In this document: piece after piece, positions 58,715-64,000 of the stretch | Position numbering within the stretch: the first letter of the stretch is position 1 | How the letters are laid out: every line of letters starts with the position of its first letter | Assembly: GCA_966211815.1 (NCBI GenBank) | Contig: CBIHOD010000005.1 | Coordinates: 1-64,000 of the forward strand | Direction: 5' to 3' | DNA: 64,000 nucleotides | Origin: JANPCX01 sp966211815 | Lineage (GTDB): Bacteria; Pseudomonadota; Gammaproteobacteria; Burkholderiales; Burkholderiaceae_C | Translations under genes and position numbers: made by a program | The notes under the pieces: model-generated | Database searches by the model: none | What the model was told of the DNA's origin: nothing | The model's input: only the letters and a program-made list of their open reading frames with translations

Positions 58715-59287
58715 TCAGCGTTTGCCGGAAGGCGGCGGGGCGGCGGCGGCGGAGCCTTCTTGCAGCCATTGCCGCAGCAGCTTGATCCTGCGGTTCAGGG
58801 AAGCGGCGTCGCCCCCGGCCGCCAGCGCGCGCTCGTAGGATTCCAGGCCGATGCGCAGTTGCAGGTCGCCGAGGTTTTCATGCGCGGTGGCGTAGGCCGG
58901 ATCGGCCCGCAGCGCCGCTTCGAGCTCCGCCCGGGCTTGGGAGGTCTGACCCTTGGCGGCCAGCAAGACGGCCAGGTTGTTGTGCGGCTCCGGCAGGTTG
59001 GGATAGTCCTCGGTCAGCGCGGTGAAGACGGCGATGGCTTCGTCGGTGCGCTGGCCGCGCGACAGCAGCGTGCCTTGCAGGAAGCGCCATTGCGGGTCGC
59101 GGGGGCGGGTTTTCAGCGCGGTTTCGACCAGGCGCAGCGCCTGCTCGGTCTGGCCGGCGTCGGCGAGCCGGGATGCGGCGGAAAAACTGACTGCCGCCGG
59201 TTTTTCTTCCGCGGAGGAAGCCACCGCGGGAAGAAGGCACAGCAGGCCCGCGGCAAGGGTCAAGGCGGCGATGGGTGAACGAGTCAT
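58715..59287 (-). CDS. Exported tetratricopeptide repeat protein
   Basis: 190 residues from MTRSPIAALTLAAGLLCLLP. Signal peptide ending near VASSA-E, then three or four TPR units (AGQTEQALRLVETALKTRPR, TDEAIAVFTALTEDYPNLPE, HNNLAVLLAAKGQTSQARAE). Conserved upstream of the cyclophilin genes in Comamonadaceae, so likely first gene of the cyclophilin-lpxH-mtfA unit. Scaffold role presumed; partners unknown. Confidence 0.85.
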   Translation of the reverse strand: MTRSPIAALTLAAGLLCLLPAVASSAEEKPAAVSFSAASRLADAGQTEQALRLVETALKTRPRDPQWRFLQGTLLSRGQRTDEAIAVFTALTEDYPNLPEPHNNLAVLLAAKGQTSQARAELEAALRADPAYATAHENLGDLQLRIGLESYERALAAGGDAASLNRRIKLLRQWLQEGSAAAAPPPSGKR

Positions 59288-59388
59288 CGGGGAGTCGAAA
59301 GTCTCGGGCGGGGCCTTCGGCAGGCCGGGGCGGGCCTTGTCTTCGCGGGCCCGCGGCGCGGCGCGCTGCCCGTGGGCATGGCCGCCGC

Positions 59389-59394
59389 TATACT
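59389..59394 (+). promoter_or_regulatory. Possible -10 element of cysS
   Basis: TATACT in the otherwise GC-rich divergent region between the TPR gene and cysS. A -35 at 59366-59371 (CTGCCC) is poor. The leader would be about 170 bases and contains a run of seven T residues. Confidence 0.35.
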
Positions 59395-59572
59395 GAAATC
59401 CATTGTAGTTCAGCCCCCTTTTTTTCTCCTCGCGACCGGCCCGGCGCCCATCCCGCGCTGCCCAGCACCTTCGAAGTAACCGCATGCCGGCCGGCGTCGT
59501 CCCCGCGTGCGCCCCGCTCCAGACCCCCGCCCGTGCGCGCCGCGCGGGTCGTCCTCTCCTTGTGTCTTCCCC

Positions 59573-60976
59573 ATGACATTGCGACTTTTCAATTCGCTTT
59601 CACGAAGCGTCGAGACCTTCACGCCGATCGACCCCCGGCATGTGCGCATGTACGTCTGCGGCATGACCGTCTACGACTACTGCCATGTCGGCCATGCGCG
59701 CTCGATGACGACGTTCGACGTGGTCTACCGGTGGCTGCGCGAGCTGGGGTACGGGGTCACTTATGTCCGCAACGTCACCGACATCGACGACAAGATCATC
59801 AAGCGCGCGCTGGAGCGCGGCATCCCCATCCGCAGCCTGACCGACGAGATGACCGCCGCCATGCACGAGGACGCCGCGGCGCTGGGCATCGAGCCGCCGA
59901 CATTCGAGCCACGGGCCACCGAGCACGTCCCGAAGATGCTCTCCCTGATCTCCGCGCTGGAAGCCAAGGGCCTGGCCTACCGGTCGGCCGGCGGCGACGT
60001 GAACTTCGCCGTGCGCAAGTTCCCGGGCTACGGCAAGCTGTCCGGCAAGAGCCTGGACCAGCTCCGCGCCGGCGAGCGCGTGGCGGTGCAGGGCGACAAG
60101 GAGGATCCGCTGGACTTCGTCCTGTGGAAGTCGGCCAAGGAGTCCGAACCGGACGACGCCAAGTGGCCCAGCGTTTTCGGCACGGGACGTCCGGGTTGGC
60201 ACATCGAGTGCTCGGCGATGAGCTGCGCGCTGCTCGGCGAGCAGTTCGACATCCACGGCGGCGGGCTCGACCTGCAATTCCCGCACCACGAGAACGAGAT
60301 CGCGCAGAGCGAGGGCGCCAGCGGCAAGCCCTACGCCAATTACTGGATGCACAACGGCTTCCTCAATGTCGACAACGAGAAGATGTCCAAGTCGCTGGGC
60401 AATTTCTTCACTATCCGCGACGTGCTGCGCCGCTACGACGGCGAGACCATCCGCTTCCTGATGCTGCGCACCCACTACCGCAGTCCCTTCAATTTCAGCG
60501 ACGCCAACCTCGACGACGCCCGCAACGCGCTCAAGCGCCTGTACACCGCGCTGGACGGGGTGGAAGCCGCGCCCGTCGCCGGGGTCGACTGGGCGCAGCC
60601 GGCCGCCGCGGCCTTCCGCAAGGCGATGAACGAAGACATCAACACCCCGGAGGCGGTGGCGGTGCTTTTCGAACTGGCGGGCGAGGTCAACCGCACGCGC
60701 TCGGCCGAATCCGCCGGGCTGCTCAAGCGGCTCGGCGCCGCGCTGGGCCTGCTGCAGCAGCCGCCCCGCGCCTACCTGCAGGGCGGCGGTCGCGCCGGGC
60801 AGGGCGAGGAAGGCCAGGGCTTGACGGCCGAGGCCATCGAGGCGGCGATCGCCCAACGCGCGGCCGCCAAGCAGGCCAAAGACTTCGCCTCGGCCGACCA
60901 GATCCGCAAGGACCTGCTGGCCCGGGGCGTGGCGCTGCAGGATTCGCCGGCCGGCACCACATGGACGAGGACTTGA
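59573..60976 (+). CDS. cysS: Cysteinyl-tRNA synthetase
   Basis: 467 residues from MTLRLFNSLSRSVETF. HIGH motif in HVGHARS with zinc-site Cys in MYVCGMTVYDYCHVGHARS; further zinc ligands in WHIECSAMSC and FPHHENEIAQSEG; KMSKS in NEKMSKSLGNFF. Charges tRNA-Cys with cysteine. The C-terminal anticodon domain carries a Gly/Arg-rich insertion at about 396-408. The stop overlaps the glycosylase start (TGATG). Confidence 0.97.
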   Translation: MTLRLFNSLSRSVETFTPIDPRHVRMYVCGMTVYDYCHVGHARSMTTFDVVYRWLRELGYGVTYVRNVTDIDDKIIKRALERGIPIRSLTDEMTAAMHEDAAALGIEPPTFEPRATEHVPKMLSLISALEAKGLAYRSAGGDVNFAVRKFPGYGKLSGKSLDQLRAGERVAVQGDKEDPLDFVLWKSAKESEPDDAKWPSVFGTGRPGWHIECSAMSCALLGEQFDIHGGGLDLQFPHHENEIAQSEGASGKPYANYWMHNGFLNVDNEKMSKSLGNFFTIRDVLRRYDGETIRFLMLRTHYRSPFNFSDANLDDARNALKRLYTALDGVEAAPVAGVDWAQPAAAAFRKAMNEDINTPEAVAVLFELAGEVNRTRSAESAGLLKRLGAALGLLQQPPRAYLQGGGRAGQGEEGQGLTAEAIEAAIAQRAAAKQAKDFASADQIRKDLLARGVALQDSPAGTTWTRT

Positions 60977-61680
60977 TGGCCACCCGTGGCGCCAAGGCCG
61001 AACCCGCCGAGCCCGCGGCTTTGGCGGTGCCTGACGGCATCGTCGACGTCACGCCCCATTACTGGGACGACGCCTGCAAGCATTTGTCCAAGCGCGACCG
61101 CGTGATGCGCAAGCTGATCCCCCGCTTCGGCCAGGCACGCCTGCAAAGCCGCGGCGACGCCTTCACGACGCTGGCGCGTTCCATCGTCGGCCAGCAGATC
61201 TCGGTGAAGGCGGCCCAGTCGGTCTGGTCGAAATTCACCGCGCTGTCGCCCGCCGACCCGGCCCACCGCATCCAGCCGCGCAGCGTGCTCGGCCTGGCGG
61301 AGGCCAGCATGCGCGGCGCCGGGCTGTCCGCGCGCAAGGTGGAATACCTCACCGACCTGGCCCGCCACTTCGACGAAGGATCGGTGCACGTCGACCAATG
61401 GCAGAAGATGGACGACGAGGCCATCATCGAAGAGCTGGTCGCGATCCGCGGCATCGGCCGCTGGACCGCGGAGATGTTCCTCATCTTCCACCTGATGCGG
61501 CCCAACGTGATGCCGCTGGACGACCTGGGCCTGATCAAGGGCATCAGCCTGAGCTACTTCAGCGGCGAGCCGGTGTCGCGCGCCGAGGCGCGCGAAGTGG
61601 GCGAGGCCTGGGCGCCTTTCCGGTCCGTCGCCACCTGGTACCTCTGGCGCAGCCTGGACCCGCTGCCGGTAGACTACTGA
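60976..61680 (+). CDS. DNA-3-methyladenine glycosylase II (AlkA-type HhH-GPD)
   Basis: 234 residues from MATRGAKAEPAEP, whose ATG overlaps the cysS stop; an ATG five codons earlier is possible. Helix-hairpin-helix LVAIRGIGRWTAEMFLIFHL and catalytic Asp in MPLDDLGLIKG; GQQISVKAAQSVWSKF upstream. Excises alkylated bases from DNA. Short form, without the N-terminal AlkA domain, like Mag-type enzymes of this phylum. Position between cysS and accA is conserved. Confidence 0.93.
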   Translation: MATRGAKAEPAEPAALAVPDGIVDVTPHYWDDACKHLSKRDRVMRKLIPRFGQARLQSRGDAFTTLARSIVGQQISVKAAQSVWSKFTALSPADPAHRIQPRSVLGLAEASMRGAGLSARKVEYLTDLARHFDEGSVHVDQWQKMDDEAIIEELVAIRGIGRWTAEMFLIFHLMRPNVMPLDDLGLIKGISLSYFSGEPVSRAEAREVGEAWAPFRSVATWYLWRSLDPLPVDY

Positions 61681-61740
61681 CCTGTTTTTTTTCGCGCCCT
61701 GCGGCCGCACGCGGGGCAGCCCAGAAGGAAGCACACGCCC

Positions 61741-62712
61741 ATGAGCAAACGCCATTTCCTCGACTTCGAGCAGCCGGTGGCCGACCTGGAAACCAAGATC
61801 GAAGAGCTGCGCTATGTGCAGAACGAGTCGGCCGTCGACATCTCCGAGGAGATCGACAGGCTGAGCAAGAAAAGCCTGCAGCTCACCAAGGACATCTACG
61901 CCAACCTGTCGCCCTGGCAGGTCACGCAGACCGCGCGCCACCCGCAGCGGCCCTACACGCTGGACTACGTCAACGACATCTTCACCGAGTTCCAGGAGCT
62001 CCACGGCGACCGGCATTTCGCCGACGACCAGTCCATCGTCGGCGGCCTGGCCCGCTTCAACGGCCAGGCCTGCATGGTGCTGGGCCACCAGAAGGGCCGC
62101 GATACCAAGGAGCGCGGCATGCGCAACTTCGGCATGTCCCGGCCGGAGGGCTACCGCAAGGCGCTGCGGCTGATGAAACTGGCCGAGAAGTTCGGCATCC
62201 CCGTCTTCACTTTCGTCGACACGCCCGGGGCCTACCCCGGCATCGGTGCGGAGGAGCGTGGCCAGTCCGAAGCCATCGGCCGGAACATCTTCGAGATGGC
62301 CCAGCTGGAAGTGCCGATCATCACCACCATCATCGGCGAGGGCGGCTCCGGCGGCGCGCTGGCCATCAGCGTCGCCGACCAGGTCCTGATGCTGCAGTAC
62401 GCGGTCTATTCGGTGATTTCCCCGGAAGGCTGCGCCTCCATCCTCTGGAAGACCGCCGAGCGGGCGCCCGACGCCGCCGAGGCCCTGGGCATCACCGCCC
62501 ACCGCCTGAAGGCCCTCGGCCTGGTCGACAAGATCGTCAACGAACCGGTCGGCGGCGCCCACCGCGACTCCAAGCAGATGTCGGCCTACCTCAAGCGCGC
62601 GCTGAACGACTCGCTGCGCCAGGTCAGCGACTTGAAAGTCAAGGAACTGCTGCAGCGCCGCTACGAGCGGCTGCAGGCCTACGGCCGCTTCAGCGACACC
62701 ACCGAGCGCTGA
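61741..62712 (+). CDS. accA: Acetyl-CoA carboxylase carboxyltransferase subunit alpha
   Basis: 323 residues. Coiled-coil start (DLETKIEELRYVQNESAVDI), then the carboxyltransferase fold: LHGDRHFADDQSIVGGLARF, VDTPGAYPGIGAEERGQSEA, EGGSGGALAISVADQVLMLQ and SVISPEGCASILWKTAERAP. With AccD it transfers carboxyl from biotin to acetyl-CoA, the first step of fatty acid synthesis. GAAGGAAG precedes the ATG. The A of its stop codon begins the palindromic element. Confidence 0.97.
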   Translation: MSKRHFLDFEQPVADLETKIEELRYVQNESAVDISEEIDRLSKKSLQLTKDIYANLSPWQVTQTARHPQRPYTLDYVNDIFTEFQELHGDRHFADDQSIVGGLARFNGQACMVLGHQKGRDTKERGMRNFGMSRPEGYRKALRLMKLAEKFGIPVFTFVDTPGAYPGIGAEERGQSEAIGRNIFEMAQLEVPIITTIIGEGGSGGALAISVADQVLMLQYAVYSVISPEGCASILWKTAERAPDAAEALGITAHRLKALGLVDKIVNEPVGGAHRDSKQMSAYLKRALNDSLRQVSDLKVKELLQRRYERLQAYGRFSDTTER

Positions 62713-62872
62713 GAAGCTGTGAACAAATCCGGCACACCCGCTCGGTCCGCCAAAACAGGCCCACTCCGCGTTGCAAATGCTCGCCATGGCCAGGGCCATG
62801 GCTGTGCTTTGCGCCTCGATTGGCCCTGTTTTGGGGGACCGCTCGGGCGCGTCGGATCCAATCACAGCTTCT
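62712..62872. repeat. 161-bp palindromic element between accA and tilS
   Basis: Outer arms AGAAGCTGTGA (62712-62722) and TCACAGCTTCT (62862-62872) are perfect inverted repeats of 11 bases. Inside, CCCG..CGGTCC.CCAAAACAGG near 62737-62759 pairs imperfectly with 62824-62847, and the centre holds GCCATGGCC / GGCCATGGC (62783-62800). The whole element could fold into one cruciform or long hairpin. It looks like a non-autonomous palindromic repeat (MITE/REP-like). No transposase gene is present. Confidence 0.75.
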
Positions 62873-62899
62873 GAGCCGCGGCGCCAGGGCCGGGCAGGC

Positions 62900-64000
62900 G
62901 TGCAGGGCTTCGACCCGGAAGACAGGCGCGGGGGCGCGATGCCGTCGGCTGTCGTCGCGGTCGCCTACAGCGCGGGCCGGGACTCCACCGCGTTGCTTCA
63001 CGCCACCTGGCGGGCCGCACTGGCCCAAGGTGGCCTGCGGGTCGCGGCCTTGCATGTCCACCACGGCTTGAGCGCCTTCGCCGACGACTGGCTGGACCAC
63101 GCGCGAAAGCAATGCCGGGACTGGGCTGCGGAGGAGGGCGCGCCGCTGAGTTTCCTGTCGCGCCGGCTGCCCACCCGCCCGGCCGCCGGGGAGAGCGTCG
63201 AAGCCTGGGCGCGCCGCGAGCGTTACCGGGCCTTGGCGGGGATGGCGCGGGAGGCGGGTGCGTCGATCGTGCTGCTCGCCCACCACCGCCAGGACCAGGC
63301 GGAAACCTTCCTGCTGCAGGCACTGCGTGGCGCGGGGCCGGCGGGCCTGTCAGGCATGGCGCAGCAGGCCTCGCGGGACGGCATCGCCTGGGTGCGGCCG
63401 TGGCTGTGCCAGCCGCGGCGGTCGATCCAGGCCTATGTGGACCACCACCGCTTGCGCCACGTCGAAGACGACAGCAACGCTGAAGCGCGTTTCGCCCGCA
63501 ACCGCCTGAGGTTGAAGGTCTGGCCTGCGCTGTGCGAAGCCTTCCCGCAAGCGGAGGGCGCGCTGGCCGACGCGGCGGCGCGCGCCCAGCAAGCCGATGC
63601 GGCGCTGCGGGAATTGGCCGAGCTGGACATGGCCGCCACCGGCGCCACCGATGGCGTGTTGCCGTTGCGCGCCTGGGCAGCGCTGTCGCCGGCGCGGCGT
63701 GGCAATTTACTGCGCGCCTGGCTGCTCCGGCAGCCCGGCCTCGCGTTGACGTCGGCGTTGCTTGTCCGCCTGATGGACGAGTTGCACGGCGCGGGGCCGG
63801 CCAGCTGGCCCGCCGGCGCCGGCCAATTGCGGCGTTACAGGGGGCGGCTGACCTTTTCGACGGATGAGGCGCCGTCCGGGCGGCCTTCCGCCGGCGCGGC
63901 CCCCGAAAACCCCGCGCGGGAGGTCAGGCTCAGCATCACGCGTCCCGGCGCCTTCCCGCTGCCGCAATGGGGGGGCGTCCTGCACGCCGAACCGGTGGCC
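62900..64000 (+). CDS. tilS: tRNA(Ile)-lysidine synthase TilS (3' partial)
   Basis: Runs off the right edge; about 367 codons visible. PP-loop motif AVAYSAGRDSTALLHATWRA, then LRVAALHVHHGLSAFADDW, SVEAWARRERYRALAGMARE, SIVLLAHHRQDQAETFLLQA and EDDSNAEARFARNRLRLKVW. It changes C34 of tRNA-Ile(CAU) to lysidine. The loop reads SAGRDS where most families have SGGxDS. Start is the GTG at 62900 or the ATG at 62939; the GTG gives a more usual lead before the PP-loop. It is separated from accA by the palindromic element. Confidence 0.92.
   Translation, partial: MQGFDPEDRRGGAMPSAVVAVAYSAGRDSTALLHATWRAALAQGGLRVAALHVHHGLSAFADDWLDHARKQCRDWAAEEGAPLSFLSRRLPTRPAAGESVEAWARRERYRALAGMAREAGASIVLLAHHRQDQAETFLLQALRGAGPAGLSGMAQQASRDGIAWVRPWLCQPRRSIQAYVDHHRLRHVEDDSNAEARFARNRLRLKVWPALCEAFPQAEGALADAAARAQQADAALRELAELDMAATGATDGVLPLRAWAALSPARRGNLLRAWLLRQPGLALTSALLVRLMDELHGAGPASWPAGAGQLRRYRGRLTFSTDEAPSGRPSAGAAPENPAREVRLSITRPGAFPLPQWGGVLHAEPVA

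Noticed and set aside
1..64000. CRISPR arrays, insertion sequences, tRNA and rRNA genes
   Set aside because: None was found: no regularly spaced repeats, no transposase or integrase, and no recognisable tRNA or rRNA sequence.

Overview
The window is about 70% GC, densely packed and looks like a chromosome from a Burkholderiales betaproteobacterium, most likely a Comamonadaceae member (Ramlibacter/Variovorax-like). This rests on the cysS-alkA-accA-tilS order at the right end, the two adjacent cyclophilins next to lpxH, the DUF3348-DUF802-OmpA-DUF2894 cluster and the many small stress genes typical of that family. No phage, insertion sequence, CRISPR array, rRNA or tRNA was seen. The genus is an inference.

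Left end (1-8.6 kb): two overlapping hybrid histidine kinases, the first cut by the window edge and built on tandem HAMP repeats; an FMN-barrel stress protein; and a DGPF (YCII-like) protein coupled to an ECF42-type sigma factor behind a promoter that fits the ECF42 consensus.

8.6-16.7 kb: a regulon resembling the singlet-oxygen response of the RpoE-ChrR (ECF11) type. A cfa-DUF1295-DUF6134-DUF2177 operon faces a chrR-rpoE pair, and a DUF2256-FeS photolyase pair diverges from rpoE. Two exact TGATCC-N18-TAAGAA promoters (in front of cfa and of rpoE) and one degenerate copy (photolyase) tie the units together.

16.7-28.3 kb: an MscS channel, a DUF4142 protein, an OBAP lipoprotein, small exported and membrane proteins, a lipoprotein with an apparent frameshift, and a divergent OmpR-type regulator / hybrid kinase pair flanked by genes that share a CATTTGTCAT site.

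28.3-33.1 kb: a coupled four-gene operon (DUF3348, a MotA/ExbB-like protein with a long coiled-coil tail, a MotB-like OmpA protein with an Asp in its single membrane helix, DUF2894). The architecture resembles the ZorA-ZorB ion-driven motor of Zorya defence, without the Zorya effectors. It is the best candidate here for an uncharacterised system.

33.1-50.7 kb: an accessory stretch of envelope and stress genes: metallophosphoesterase/nucleotidyltransferase pair, cysteine-rich protein, host-attachment protein, YetF, LLM oxidoreductase, a second MscS channel, a peroxiredoxin-glutaredoxin fusion, a second DUF4142 protein, AsmA, DUF378, a yqjD-yqjE-yqjK-like operon, GlsB, YihY, a 23-residue membrane peptide and a zinc alcohol dehydrogenase.

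50.7-64 kb: core genes: RecQ helicase, cold-shock protein divergent from clpS-clpA, mtfA, lpxH, two cyclophilins, a TPR protein, cysS, an AlkA-type glycosylase, accA, and tilS cut by the right edge. A 161-bp palindromic element sits between accA and tilS.
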